Shown here piece after piece: positions 1-12,218 of a stretch of DNA of 64,000 nucleotides; the stretch's first letter is position 1; each line of letters opens with the position of its first letter. A program made the translations under genes and the position numbers. The notes below the pieces were generated by a model. It had not been told where the DNA came from. It did not search any database and saw only the letters and a list, made by a program, of their open reading frames with translations. Location of the stretch: contig NC_045147.1 in NCBI RefSeq assembly GCF_008831285.2, positions 13,432,854 to 13,496,853 of the forward strand, written 5' to 3'. Origin of the DNA: Nymphaea colorata (Eukaryota; Streptophyta; Magnoliopsida; Nymphaeales; Nymphaeaceae).

Positions 1-2478
1 TTTCTTCTGATGCTGCTGACAGAAATGCAGTTGTACCATGTTCTTATCTATTGCTTGATTCAAACCAACTATGCTTTGCAATTTTGTTTAGTTGATTAAT
101 TCATTTGTTATGATTGACGACTTCCAAAGATCCATTCCTTGCTTTTGAAGCGGGGATAGAGTTTTCTCTTGCAATGCCCACATGCCATATCTTTTAATTG
201 TCTTAGTGGATTTCATAAATCTGAAATAGAAAAGTGTTATTGTTTATTTTTTCAAAATCCAAAAGATATTTGCAAACTTTACCGGATGGAACCATGTGGA
301 CATTCACGTGATGTATACATATAGAAGAAAATTTTCACATTCATTTGACTGAACTGCACTCAAGTATTTTAGCTGTGGGAGAACATAACATGGATTGTGG
401 CGGGTGCAATCAATCAGAACCATTTCCTTGGGAGAAATGAGTCTACAGTAAGCTTTATCAGTGGAATGTCTTGTTAGGCTGCCTAGTTTCAAGTGTCATT
501 GTAATGCTTTTATGATTCCTCTTTACACTTCCCATAACAAATTGCTCCTCCATCAACCCAATTTGCACCACCTCCCTTCTCCTTTTCATCTCATGTCAGG
601 CTATAGTGCTCAGTTCTTGATCCACATAGCATCATTTTTCTCCCTTCTCATGCTGCTCTACGATTTCATGTTATGCTGAAGTTGTTCTTTCTCCTCCTCA
701 CGACCCCTTTCCTACAAATTATGTTTTGAAGTTTTTTTTTTTTTTCCAAGTAAAATTGTCCATGTCTTCTTGTAAGGTTCCCTTGGGAACTTTTATTATT
801 TATCTGCTTGTCAATTCTTGGAGTTCTTCAAAGGCAACTTATGTTTTGGGCTAATTAACAATGTGCATGGGTTGGTCCTGAAGGTGTGTTTGATACACGG
901 CCAAAAGTACACCCTCATTCATGTTTCTCTGGACTTCTGTTTTGGGCATATCTTATTTTTCACGAAGTCTTAGATAAGGCTATCTGCCTCAAGTACTGCA
1001 AAATATTTTCCTTGATTCCTTGGTCGATATTTTATTTGTTGATCCATAGCCTGAGGTTTTGGGTGTGGTAAAATTAAAATTGTTTTGGCGGCTGTAAAGA
1101 GTAATTGTTTTAACGATTGTGGCATGTGGAGTTTGTTTGTCTTTCCATTTATATCATTACTTTTTAGGATTTTCCTATTATTTGAGTTTGTTGATGGTTG
1201 GGTTGGTGTTCTAGGGGCTGCTAATGATAGGAAGAGTAAGTTGGGGTAAGAAGCGGTAAGATCAGGATCAACTCGGGTCCAATTTCTCTGAAATGTTGTA
1301 GATTGTGCTGTGGCACTTGCCAAGCTGGTGGTCTCAACATGGTGGAGGCACGCTGTGAATGGAGTTTGCCAAACTGTTATCAGCTGCAGTTGACTTTCCT
1401 AGTTACACTGGTGTTTCTGCTGTATCTCCCTCAGGTTGCATGTTAGGCTTATCTGAATTTGTGAAGCATCAAGGTTGTTTTGTTGGCACAACTGTGACTG
1501 CGACTCTGAAGAATTATGATTGAGTCCTATAGGATAAATGGCAGTTCTAATCTTATAGATAGTTTAAGATTCTTTATAGCAATTGAGCGAACATGAATGT
1601 GATTCTTTTTGACGGTAAATTTTTATTTCGGCCAATTGTGTTTTCTGGTATCTCCTGTTGGAAAAAGTGAATGGTACTAGATGCAAGTATTTTTTTTTGT
1701 GAAAGTTTGGGAATTTCATTGTGCGGGGGTAATGTTACTCTGACAATACAAGATAATAATTTTAAGGGGTGCAAAAACCTGTTATACATCCATTAGATGG
1801 TCGTATCACTCAATGCTTGATGTAGGATGGCTAGTTTTAAGAATTTTGAAAAACTCAACATTTTAATAAGGCAAAGATTTAACCTGGAAACTAAAGAAGA
1901 ATGCATTAAAAGTTATGAAGGCCACCAATGCCCACATGTACATCTTGAAGTTTATTCGTATTCAATCGAGACGCCTGCTGGAGTGGTTCTTTGAATTTAT
2001 TAAGAAGCATTTACAGGAATGAGTGGAGAAAATAGTGAACAAAAGTGGTGCAGCCTGCAGAGGGAGCTCAAAACTACCCTACCGGGTTTTAAAACCTTTC
2101 CTGGTTGCATGAAACCACTGGAACACAATTCCCGTAGCTAACATCCAATCGCTCCGCTATCCTTTGCACGCTATTCTGACATCTTTACATGTTCGTTACA
2201 TCAAGGGACTGCAGGCTTCAGCGGCTCACCCATCTGTTGTGTATATAGAATTCTTCTGCGGCTCACAGCAAAACCTTTGAGGGTTCAGAAGTTGTATTGC
2301 GTTCAAATTTCTTCCTCGTTTGACAGCTCCAGAGCAATCTTTTCTGTTGGGTATAATCCACACGCAGGATTTACATTACACCTGTTAGCTGTAAATCCTT
2401 TCGAGAACGATTTATTCAGGGAATTGACTCGGAATTGAAACTAAGATCTTAGAGCCCGGATCTCTACCAGAGTGCCAT
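1..2478. other. Non-coding spacer at the window's left edge
   Basis: No convincing gene is seen on either strand. The sequence is AT-rich with short poly-T runs. A short open stretch in the first 110 bases (+) ends at a TGA near 112 and could be the tail of a gene lying outside the window, but it is too short to judge. Elsewhere stops are frequent in all frames. Confidence 0.4.
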
Positions 2479-2640
2479 TTGACAACACAGGCAGTTCTTC
2501 TGTCTGATGGAGTGGATCGAAGCATTCAGAACTATTACTCCAACACTATCCGAGCACTTTTCTTGGCCAAGAAAAAGAGCGTCAAGGATTACATAGACAG
2601 GGGCGCGTACTGTAATGAGCAGGTTCTAGTTTTATTATTT
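2479..2640 (+). other. Coding-like stretch of unknown identity
   Basis: An open stretch of about 50 codons on the + strand reads like natural protein (contains NYYSNTIRALFLAKKK) and ends at a plausible splice donor (GAGCAG followed by GTTCTAG near 2620). An AG acceptor-like site precedes it near 2490. It may be an isolated exon or a relic. I do not recognise the family and found no neighbouring exon that would extend it. Confidence 0.2.
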
Positions 2641-4171
2641 GCCGTCTGTATGTGTATCGTGCAGATGTTAGAATACGAGTTAAAATATGAGGACTTTACG
2701 TGTAAATCGGGCTGAATCGGCCAATTCAAATCGCATTGGGGATGACTTGTTTGGTTCATCAGTTGATATAAAAGGTGCATTTTTCTTGTTTTTAATTTAA
2801 TATAATAATTCTTTTGCCCATTTGACAATGTATTGCTGAATTTTAGGGCATTGATAAGAGCCATTTGTTATACGGACGGCTCTCATATGTTGGCATGTCA
2901 AAAGTGCCTTTTATTTTGAAAAAAAAACAAAAACAAACGCTTCTAACGTAGCAACACAGTCTTGAATCTGAATTCTGATTCCATTGACGCAACTTCCTAA
3001 CACATAGGTATTGGCTTCCTATACTAAAAGAAGGAAGGTGCGGTTTGCTGATAACATCAATGAGGTTGGACATACGCAAGCAATGGGACCAACATCGTCG
3101 CTTTAAACTAATCTAACTCTCATTTCCAAACTCATGAGAAAAATTGAGAAAAAAACAAAGATCCTCCACTTTGCGTAGCTATTGTGGCGGCTGAACCGAT
3201 CTTTTCTTCGTGTTCCTAAAAAGGCATTAGCTTTTAAGAGATCAACAAAGCGAGAAAGTGGAGGGCATGAATCAATCATGGTTGTCTGAATTTCTCGGTT
3301 ACGGGACAATCTTCTTCCACTAATCTCAAGAAACAGCACAAATAACAAAAATTTCTGATCATGGCTATACAGTTCTGTTGACAAATTCCAAGCATAGGTC
3401 TAAGGTCGAAGTTGGTGTACTGGAAAAGGTGATCTTTTGCGTTTTTCTGCCTCTTGGAAGTCATGACATGTCTTTTTATTTATTGCAGAACCAAGAATGA
3501 ACAAGGAAGAAGGCAATAGAAAAAAATCACTCCATCTTAGATTTTATAATTTAAATGGAACAATTGGTAAAGATAGGCCTCCGGTTCACGGACATTATAA
3601 ACCAAAAGTTGAGATCGTATCAGTAAGAGCAAAATGGAAAAGAACATTTCTTTCTGAAAGTTGAGGGTAAAAGGGTTTGATTCAAACCTATAAATTATGA
3701 TCCATCTCTAGATTTTACAAAGCTGAAGCTTTTGTGACTTGTGAAAGGGTGGGCGCAATCATCGCGTCTCATAAAGCTACTTGAGTGACCCTCTGTGTTT
3801 CCTTCCATCTTATATCTTTTAACCACGACACGATTTAAAATAGAAAAAGAAGATGTCAATTGGCATTTTAATATAATAACTTCCAGTTTCTAGATCCCAC
3901 CAATTGAGAGGAAGCGACAAACCAATTTGCCAGAAGCAACACATGCCTATGGTATTTTCTTATATCTTCCTCTCTCTGTTTCGTTCTTCTTTTGGCCCTT
4001 CTACAGCGTGCTTCGTAGTGCAGGACCTGATATAATAGGTCGGTTTAGATCACAAGAGTTTTTAAAGCCATAAAAAGTCTTTTAGGTCGTAAGGTACCGC
4101 AAGCTTCAGTTCAAGTGTGTGTCAGCTGTGTGTGCGTGTGTGTGTGTCTCTCTCTCTCTCTATATATATAC

Positions 4172-4203
<32 letters not shown>

Positions 4204-5649
4204 ACACACACATATGAAAAATATTTTCCTTTTTCACTGCCAAGTTTTAGTGAAATCCAATTTCACCTTCTGAAGAGCCAAGTCTTGATACTGAAGACTA
4301 CTGGTAAAGCTAAAAAGTTTTTCCTGTTAGGCAAATATTGATGAATTCATCCAATGACTTAGATTAAATCGAAAGACTCCTAAAGCTGTGGTCGCTGCAG
4401 GATTCTTATGAAGAACCTATAAAAGATTACACAAGTTCATTCACACAAAGACAAAGCCAGTAGTTTTGTGCCTTTGCATTTGTTGATAAATCATAAAATG
4501 GCAAAAGTTTAAGATGCAAAGTGCTCTACTTCGTGCACAAGGGCTCAGAATCAGATTTCTCCTTCATCTGTTCAAAACAGCAAATGCAAGTGCCTTTAAT
4601 TCTTAATTTATCTGGTAAGTGGAAGATAAAAACGCTAGATGTTAGTATGAGAAAATCTCATTTATATATATAGAAGTGATGAAGCAAGCCCCAATAATCA
4701 GACCAAGCGGCTGCTTCCAAACTATTCAGCCACCTGAAGTGTCATGTGCATCCTTTCATCACTTCAGCCTCTTCTTCTTTTTAGCATCTTATAACACAAT
4801 TTACATTATTTCATCAAATTCCAAAACTATGTAAGTTCTTTCAATGCCACTGGACATTATTATTTTTCTTCTAAAATTCAGTGAAACTTGCCAATTGATG
4901 TCCTCATACTAAAAGGGGGGAAAATGACAAAAGAATATCATTAAAACAAATCTTTCAGTTTGTAGATTTTTGTAAAAGCTGAAGCCAAGAAAAATGCGCA
5001 CAATGAAGGGATACACATGTCGTCTTTCGATTAGCCGAACACAAACGAGAGGGACTCCACTCCTATTAGTGGGATCTTCTCTTTTGTGTATGTGTGTGTG
5101 TGTGTGTGCATGTGACTGGTAGGTTTGCACATTTGCACTTGCACTACCTTTAATAAAAGGGGCATGCAGTGAGAACCCTACCATGTTGTGAAGGCCTCCA
5201 GCTTAGCTACAGGCCTTCAAAAAGAACACATGCATTGACAACAGTCCCTTCACTGCACTTCCCAATCTGAACTTGGGAAAATTCTCAACATCACCAACAT
5301 TCTAAACTTAACTTCAAAACGAGGAACCGCATTTTCTGAAATATACATTTTGACATATGCCCCAGTTTTCTCTAGCAACTATTCCCAAACTACAAATCAC
5401 CTTTTGGCAAATTGGTTTCTTGAAGTCATTCATACTTTTGCCATCTTCTAGAATGTTAATGATAGTTTGTTAAACATGTGTTAATTTGGATTCAAAGGGG
5501 CAGAAGTAGAGAGGCAGGCTGTGATTTCTAATAAGGTCTGAGATTTCCTTCCAATTCATTTTGGAAAAGACATTTGTAGGGCTGAATCGGAAAATTCTGA
5601 AACATAATCCTTTTTTCTGAAGTCAAGCGCAAAATGTTGTCCTTAAACA
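2641..5649. other. Spacer with compound microsatellite
   Basis: No gene is recognised. Contents are AT-rich spacer, a compound (GT)n(CT)n(TA)n(CA)n microsatellite at about 4125-4213 and a short (GT)n at about 5089-5108. Short open frames here have low-complexity or intron-like composition. Confidence 0.5.
4125..4213. repeat. Compound dinucleotide microsatellite
   Basis: Consecutive GT, CT, TA and CA dinucleotide runs, interrupted once or twice. Simple repeats of this kind are typical polymorphic loci in plant spacers. No function is inferred. Confidence 0.9.
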
Positions 5650-5880
5650 GAAAGTTGCCCTGAATATGACCTGCAAGATGGGTCCTCCGGCAAACAACGA
5701 TATCTGGCCTGTTGCTTTTGTCGTGGTACAATTTCAGCCCTTGGATCTGCTACCCGGCACACTGAGGACCGTCCATATTTGGATGTTCTGTATGTTCGTG
5801 CCGCAATTCATGACCATATTGTGAATCTTCAGGGTTTATTCTCCTGGCCACCCACTTCTCTCTCTCTCTCCTCAATCTAG
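5650..5880 (+). other. Coding-like open stretch, unassigned
   Basis: A + strand frame stays open for roughly 75 codons and has non-repetitive, protein-like composition, including HTEDRPYLDVLYVRAAIHDH around 5755-5815. It then runs into a CT microsatellite and a stop. There is no good start codon and the family is unknown. It could be an exon or a decayed gene fragment. An overlapping reverse-strand frame (5528-5731) is also open, so strand choice is uncertain. Confidence 0.2.
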
Positions 5881-6530
5881 AAAAGTCATGAATTAGTGCA
5901 TCACTTTCTACTCAATTATTCTAAAAGTGTCCGCAGATTGTCTCAAGACCAGATATTCCTGTATCTACTGGTATAAACTCCATTGAGTTCTTAATTAAAG
6001 CCCTCGATTCAACTGAATCTCGTGAAATTGAACGACTCTATTAAATCAAGAAACCGGCTTCAACTCGGACAAGAGCTACGGTTCAAAAGTTGGCGAAAAT
6101 AGTGTTGCTTTGCAACGACTGCTTTTTTTTACTAGGGAAGACTTTCAGTTGGAGACTAATGAATTCTTTAAAGTTTAATCTAAAGATGCACTTACTCTTT
6201 TCTGAATTTCCAGATACATGGTAAAGATTTTGTGAAAATTAACCATGAAAAGAAAGCAATTCTTTTCTTGATGTAATTTAAGTTAAAAATCCGGTTAAAC
6301 CAGATTAGAATATGATAAGCTTAGTAGACAGAAAACGAAGTTACCTTTCCTTTTGTTCTTTGACATCTAAAAGACGATATTTTTTTGATATATACCAACA
6401 ACAACACATATTCCTCTTTGGTATGTCTTCAGAGATGCCCATGTTCCAGATGATGGAATTCAGAAATGTTCAGCCTTTTCCAGGATTAAGAGCAAAAAGT
6501 TGGTCCCTATGTGAAAATATTCCATCCTAT

Positions 6531-6536
6531 TATAAA
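6531..6536 (+). promoter_or_regulatory. Candidate TATA box of the NHL gene
   Basis: TATAAA lies 130 bp upstream of the chosen NHL start codon, with a CT-rich stretch between them that would be 5' leader. The position suits a plant core promoter. No transcript data support it. Confidence 0.4.
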
Positions 6537-6665
6537 CCCATCTCCTCATTCATCTTCCATACTGCATTGGCTCCATTGGTTTGTGTTTCTATCTCCAGCT
6601 TCCCTTCCACATCACCACCTTCTCTCTCTCTCTCTCTCTCTCCCTCTCTCCTCCTCAACCAACCT

Positions 6666-7298
6666 ATGTCAGACTATTTCATAACATCCCCAAAGCCTTG
6701 CTCGAGCAAACAAATCAACCACAAGAAGCTATTCAAAAGATTGTCTCTCTTCTTCTCCTTGATTTTCTCCACAGTTATGATCGTCCTCCTTATTTGGTAT
6801 GCTGTTCATCCTTCCAAGCCCCAGTTTTCTCTGCAGGATGCTGTCATCTATCAGATGAACCTCTCAAGCGAGCACCTTCTTACCTCAGCCATGCAGGTCA
6901 CTCTGGTCTCCAAGAACCCCAACCAGAGAATTGGCATATATTATGACAAGCTTGGAGCCTATGCTTCCTATAAGGGGCAGCAGATCACCATGCAATCCTT
7001 CTTCCCTCCTTTCTACCAGGGCCATGAAGATGTCAATGTCTTATCTTCATGGTTGGCAGGAAACTTGGTCCCGGTATCGCCGTCTTTCGCCTATGACATG
7101 GGCACCGACCAGCCGGCGGGCGGGTTCCTATTGAATGTGAAGTTGGCCGGCAGAGTAAGATGGAAGGTGGCCACCTGGACTTCTGGTCACTATAATTTGG
7201 AGGTAAAGTGTGAAGCATTCATGGCTTACACCAAGTACAGTGCTTCTGGTAGCCCTGTCAGCTTGATGCCTGGTTCACAGTGCCATTCATCAGTTTGA
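6666..7298 (+). CDS. NDR1/HIN1-like (NHL, LEA-2 family) membrane protein
   Basis: Predicted 210-residue protein from a single exon. Residues about 26-47 form one hydrophobic transmembrane segment after a short, basic, Lys-rich N terminus. The rest is a LEA-2/NHL domain of beta-sandwich type, with the family hallmark NPN-x-RIGIYYD at about 84-93. Family members sit in the plasma membrane or related membranes, and several are linked to pathogen responses or sugar export (NHL26-type). The role here is inferred from the family only. I chose the ATG at 6666 because the in-frame ATG at 6312 would add 118 residues, including a CT-microsatellite-coded Ser/Leu run, with no resemblance to the family and lying across the probable TATA box. 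The next gene is more than 4 kb away. Confidence 0.85.
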   Translation: MSDYFITSPKPCSSKQINHKKLFKRLSLFFSLIFSTVMIVLLIWYAVHPSKPQFSLQDAVIYQMNLSSEHLLTSAMQVTLVSKNPNQRIGIYYDKLGAYASYKGQQITMQSFFPPFYQGHEDVNVLSSWLAGNLVPVSPSFAYDMGTDQPAGGFLLNVKLAGRVRWKVATWTSGHYNLEVKCEAFMAYTKYSASGSPVSLMPGSQCHSSV

Positions 7299-9050
7299 AG
7301 GACCAACAGTTGGCTTGTAGTTATTGGAATTAGCTCTTCTTAGTGATGCATGTATAGGGAATAGTTCAATATGTTCGTGTTAGAGTAAGGTTTTGATTGA
7401 GGAAAGGAGGGTTTTAGGGACTAAATAAACCAAAAAAGAGAAGTGGAAGATGAGGAGAGGAAAAAGAAAACCTTCCTTCACCTTGTTGACTAGACATCTA
7501 CTTGTGATTGTACACTTGATTGTATTTATAATAAGATGAAATTAAGCATATCTTAATCTTTGTGGAGATGGTGAAAAATTGGTGGTGGGAATTTAAAGAT
7601 AATTAGCAGTGTACCTTCATTTTCTCTAGGGAAATAGACTAAAGATGGCAAGTGACTGTTTTAGCTTAAAGTACTTAACAATTGAACAGTGTGGAATTTC
7701 AAATGAATCAGGTGGAGAGCAGAGAGGGGTGAGGAGGGGGCTCCATGCTACTTTTGATCTTTGTGTGATGATGAGATTCTGTAGCCGTGTAAATTAAAGC
7801 TCTTAGAATGACTCCTCAGTGCAGCAGCTTTCTTTTTACTTTGTTAGCAGGGAATCTGTTAATTTCTAACCTTTGCCTTTAATTATTGGGGGCTACTAGT
7901 GGAAACCCCATGGCCGCTCATGTTCATGTACCAACCACAAAATGAGGCCAGTTGCTGGAAAATATTGGAGTGGTGTAGCCCACCTAGTAGAGACCACCAA
8001 AGCCATGAAACCCCAAGTAACTTAAACAAGAAGAATCAATAATACAAATTGCATTTATATTCTGCAATTGGCAGATGTCTGAAAACATTGACAAAATGTC
8101 GGGAGACAATAGTCAGATGAACAAAAAACTGGCGAGAAAGCAACCAAACCCTCTGATAAGATAATATTTGCTCCAATCATGTGAAGGCCCGTGTAACAGA
8201 AAGATTAGATGCACTATCATTCTTTCTTATTGAGTAAGCACTCTATCTTGTTTCCAATGCCAAATCTTGCAATAGTTCATGCACTCAGCACTACCAAAGA
8301 TCATGTTTCTCTAGTAGGAGCATCAGAGATCATGAACTTATTTTTACTTTTTCCTTTGGGAACGTCAAAAGCTGCCATAGTTCTAAAGTCCAAAAACTTT
8401 CATCCAGTATAGATAGATTGCTGGCTAAGCTAATACACAAATTAATGAAGTTTAATTTGTACCTAAAGCAGCAACCAGAAAGGGACACTGAAGATCCTAT
8501 ACCTTGACACGTGAGGACAAAACCGTTTGTATTATACATGTGAAAAGATAAAAAGTATATCAACTTTCAAGCCTTGGCAATTATACAAAACAGCTAGTGT
8601 CGCCTTGTAAAGTGGTCACATATGGTCATGTCCCTACCTCGAACAAAAATCAGACTTAAAGGTGAAAAGCTTTCATCTAGTGGCCCACTTTTTTTCCTAT
8701 AATCTCAAGAGTGTGCCTCCCATTTTTCTTTATCTTCTTAATGCATCTTGTTTTTGTTGGCAGCTGCCGAAGCTGGGCCTTCGACCTAAATTTATTATCA
8801 TTTTAAAACTGTTTGAAATTTGGCACACTTTGCCCAAGGGGCATAGAGTTATCTGGTCCAGCTATGTAAAAAAGATGCACTACCAGTTCGATTCTCACAG
8901 ACACTATGTTTTTGTACTATATTAATCAAAACCTATCGAGATGAAGGTACACTATCTCTTCATCAGACACTCATGTATGTTTTCAACGTGGGAAGTTGTA
9001 TCCTCTAGATCACCTAGAAACTTGATATTCGTACGATCCCATTTCTATAA
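7299..9050. other. 3' region of NHL gene and spacer
   Basis: The first few hundred bases are AT-rich and suit a 3' UTR (AATAAAC near 7425, ATAATAAGATG near 7528). The rest holds no gene I can support apart from a short tRNA-like SINE candidate listed separately. Confidence 0.45.
8838..8930 (+). mobile_element. tRNA-derived SINE fragment (candidate)
   Basis: A tRNA-like head: GGGCATAGAGTTATCTGGT resembles a degenerate RNA polymerase III A box, followed about 35 bp later by a B-box-like CAGTTCGATTCTC. The arrangement and wording resemble the candidate at about 41530, which suggests a common SINE family. No target-site duplication was found, so this may be a 5' fragment. Confidence 0.3.
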
Positions 9051-9052
9051 AA

Positions 9053-9647
9053 CTAATTACCCCTGATCATAACCATCGTTTCTCGAAGGTTCACATGAAA
9101 AAAACAAAACCAAAAGTGAACTTTGTTTTCGAAATATTTGGCAAAAGTTGGGACATTGTTTGAATTGAAAATAACTTCTAACCAAAAGTGAACTTTGCTT
9201 TGGAAATATTTGGCAAAAGTTGGGACATTGGTTTGAATGGAAAATAATTTCTTGTAAGAAACATAAGGTGTACAAGACAAGTATAAAAAGATATATAGCG
9301 ACCTGCTCCAACAACTGCAGAAAGAAGTCATGACTGATAGTTGGCATTCTTCCTGCGCATCTATGGCCGCCGGATTTGGCTTTGGGTGGTCCAAGATGAA
9401 GTTGGTCTGAAGGAGATAATTCGGGACAGAGGAAAAGGTAATGGGACTGATTGGACCCATGGTTCAGGCGAGGCAGTCTTGTCTTATCCCAGGGCCTACC
9501 TTGTAAAAGCCAAACCCTGAGCGGGCCGGGGATCAAGCGTAGTGGAATCAAAGATAGATACAAGAGCGAGCACGCAAATGGAGAAAGCTGATTTGAAGTG
9601 CAACAGAGATTGAGCCAGGAAGAAGGAAGAAACTGGAAACACGGCAA
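9053..9647 (-). other. Unassigned reverse-strand ORFs (possible exon)
   Basis: Two overlapping reverse-strand frames stay open here (135 and 196 codons). Their upstream halves (about 9300-9647) look protein-like but match no family I recognise. The downstream halves read through a 72-bp tandem repeat, which makes those parts artefactual. A small reverse-strand ATG exon candidate (10130 to about 10102, followed by GTGCGT) lies upstream, so a spliced gene on this strand is possible but unproven. Confidence 0.2.
9109..9252. repeat. 72-bp tandem duplication
   Basis: Two adjacent copies (9109-9180 and 9181-9252) beginning ACCAAAAGTGAACTTTG and differing at only a few positions, including one extra G. 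This is a recent local duplication with no other copies noticed. Confidence 0.9.
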
Positions 9648-10139
9648 ATCATAGATTTAGAGAGAGAGAAAAAGTTTTGAGTTGATATTTAGGCCAGTAG
9701 GTCCCGTTGCCACTTTGGTGAAGGCATTTTGATCTCCACTAATTAACTTTTTGGCATTGATCAGAACTGAAAAATCACACTTTCTTTCAACAATTCATAA
9801 AAATTCAAATATTTTTCTCTTTCCCATGACGGATAAACGAAAATTGGAGTTCTAGAAAAATTAAAATAAAGATTGGTAACAGCATTATGCTTACTGGTAA
9901 GATTGGAAACTGCAAATTCTCCTTTCCTTGTGATCTTCGTCTAATTATCAACCTGTAATCGATGTCATCCTGCAGGAACCAATGAAGATATGGATAAGTG
10001 GTGAGAGTAGTTTGAAGGGGCCAGTAGTGAAGGTAAAAAGGATGATGATGATGTTCATGAGCAGTGGTTCTAGTTTTTGGGATGATTGATTTACACGCAC
10101 CTGAAAGTCCTGCAAGTTGCTCAGCTCCATACGGCACTT

Positions 10140-10449
10140 TGTTGAGTCTATGGCGAATTAAAGGTGTGGTGGTGGGGCAAAGAGAGAGATGGGTCTAATC
10201 ATGAGGGGGTTTGTGTTTGTAGGTGCTTGGCATGTTGCCATAGACTCCTTATTCCCCATACCCACCATTTCCTGCCAAGCAAATTCTATTGAATTTCATC
10301 CTTCTGTCTTTCATCCTTATCTCGCTGTCGTGAACCACAATTCCATCCAATCTGTGCGGTCGCACGCACACACACATATCCAATTCATTGCAAACTCATA
10401 TTTGCAAATTGGATGCAACATACATCAAGGACAAAATCATATAACACAC

Positions 10450-10497
<48 letters not shown>

Positions 10498-11640
10498 TAT
10501 TCCCACAAGTTTAGCGGAAAATACATATTAAGTCAAACATTTTCTTCACGCATTGATATGTCATTTGAGCAGTTAAGTTAAAAAAAAATGATGGTTCATA
10601 TAACAAAAACTCCAACTTTAGAAATAAACCTAAACTGAAGCATGTTGTGATAATAAATGTATTTGGACATTCAAATTAAGTTAAAAAAGTGTTCATATGT
10701 GTGATTTGAGGTGTCCGTTTTGTTTTTGGCGAACTCTCTAGTTGCTTGAGCTTAACTTTCCTTGGTGCTGTCCTCGTTAGGCTTGGTGGTCGAAGCTCGA
10801 CCTCAATTTGGAGAACTACCTGAGCCTGACATTCTTTTTCCCTTTTCTCTTTCGTTTTTTTCCGTAATTTCAAGCAAAGCAGTAACGCAGATTATTTGTA
10901 ATATTTGATATCCACTTGCTTCTAAAGTTACACAGGGTGCAAGCCCTGCCCTCACAAGGAAGCACATTTCACGGTTTACAGGAGCCTAGCAAGAAACTTT
11001 TGGTTGAGGGGCACTAGCAACCTAACGTTATCCATACCGCAGTTACTGAGCCATGAAATTTTGATTGAGGTTCACTAACCGGTTTCTGGCTTACTAGAAT
11101 GAGTGCTTACTGAGCACATACCTAAATCTGGTGTGGGCACTACATGTGGCTGGACCCAAGTCCAGCTCAGTCAAATATAAAAGATTTCAAGGGCTGGTGG
11201 CGCCAATGGCCCACACCAGTCACACAGTATCTCCCAGCAACCATAGTACCAGACTCGCTGCAATTCATCTGCAAGGGCATCAATTTTCAGCATCAGAACA
11301 TAGCATGCAAGGTAGCACACGTTTGCTCATCGCATGTGAAATAAACACAAACAATGGGTTATTATACAGCACACCCGCAACTGCAACCATATTTTGTGGA
11401 ACACATGCATTAAAAAATCAGCAAATGTTGGCTTTAGTATTGATCATTTCATGTTATCGTCCACTACCCAACTATTCCTACATCAGCAATATACAGTACA
11501 AAAGCATTTCAGCATGATTACATAATTGCAAGAAATTCATATGCCTCCTCAATTAGATGAGCGCAGGCGGTGTATAAATTTTGCTGCATGTCTAATCAGG
11601 AGAGATGTAAGCCAAAATAACTTACGTAGACAAATGAAGA
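10140..11640. other. Spacer with GT microsatellite
   Basis: No gene is recognised. Contains a (TA)n(GT)n run near 10450-10496 and several short open frames without family resemblance. The stretch around 11131-11517 is open in two overlapping frames, but neither looks like a known protein. Confidence 0.45.
10450..10496. repeat. (TA)n(GT)n microsatellite
   Basis: A short TA run followed by about 17 GT units, a simple sequence repeat. Confidence 0.9.
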
Positions 11641-11644
11641 CATG

Positions 11645-12216
11645 TTAAACCAAACACTTGATATAAATGAAGGCATCCGTTTCAGTGATTTCATGCTTCT
11701 CAACCATCAAAGTAAGCTTTATAATAACAAACTTTCCATAGAGTGGTGTTGTTCAGCTTCTGTAGTATGTGATGCCATCTAAATGCCGTGTAGCTACCCA
11801 CTTGCTCAAATATATCTAATCTCGTGGCGTTTTTCCCTTTGATATATATGTCAAAGACCCGCTCACCCGATTTAGTTAAAATGAGGGTCTATTTCAGTGA
11901 AATGTAACCATAGCATGTAATCTATTCGAGCATCCGCTCTCGGTATATATGCAGTACTTTCGTTCACGCCAACTATTGCTAATGCAGTTTGATACAAATG
12001 CCCTGAAAAATAGTCTGGTGCCTGCTTGGTCAGCACCTTGAATGGGGTTGCAGTTGAAAGTGGCCCAAGACGTACATTCCCTTGATAAAAGGGTGCATCA
12101 ATTTGCCAATCTCTACCAAAGTAATTTGTGTCATTAGTAAATCCAAGCCAATTCACTCTCTCTATATCCAGTAGTCTACTGGCTTCATCCTTCCCCAGTA
12201 GTCTCTCAATAATCAT
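11645..12216 (-). pseudogene. Malectin-like domain pseudogene, RLP4-type
   Basis: The first segment (12216-11875) encodes about 113 residues with the diagnostic run of the malectin-like domain found in plant RLP4-type receptor-like proteins: FTNDTNYFGRDWQ, LSTA, APDYFSGHLYQTA and a hydrophobic stretch ending in HFTEID. Homology continues in a different frame after a stop at 11872: about 11867-11740 encodes ERVFDIYIKG and VGSYTAFRWHH, the expected next part of the domain. A second frame change near 11740 leads to a third open segment ending at 11645. There are thus at least two frame changes, with no intron signals at the junctions. The N-terminal half of the domain, the LRRs and the transmembrane part are missing. 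Related proteins are cell-surface receptors with extracellular carbohydrate-binding-like domains. This copy should be non-functional. Confidence 0.65.
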
Positions 12217-12218
12217 TT

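Noticed and set aside
6312-6665. Longer NHL protein from the ATG at 6312
   Set aside because: The extra 118 residues are unlike the family, include a microsatellite-coded Ser/Leu run and cross a probable TATA box.
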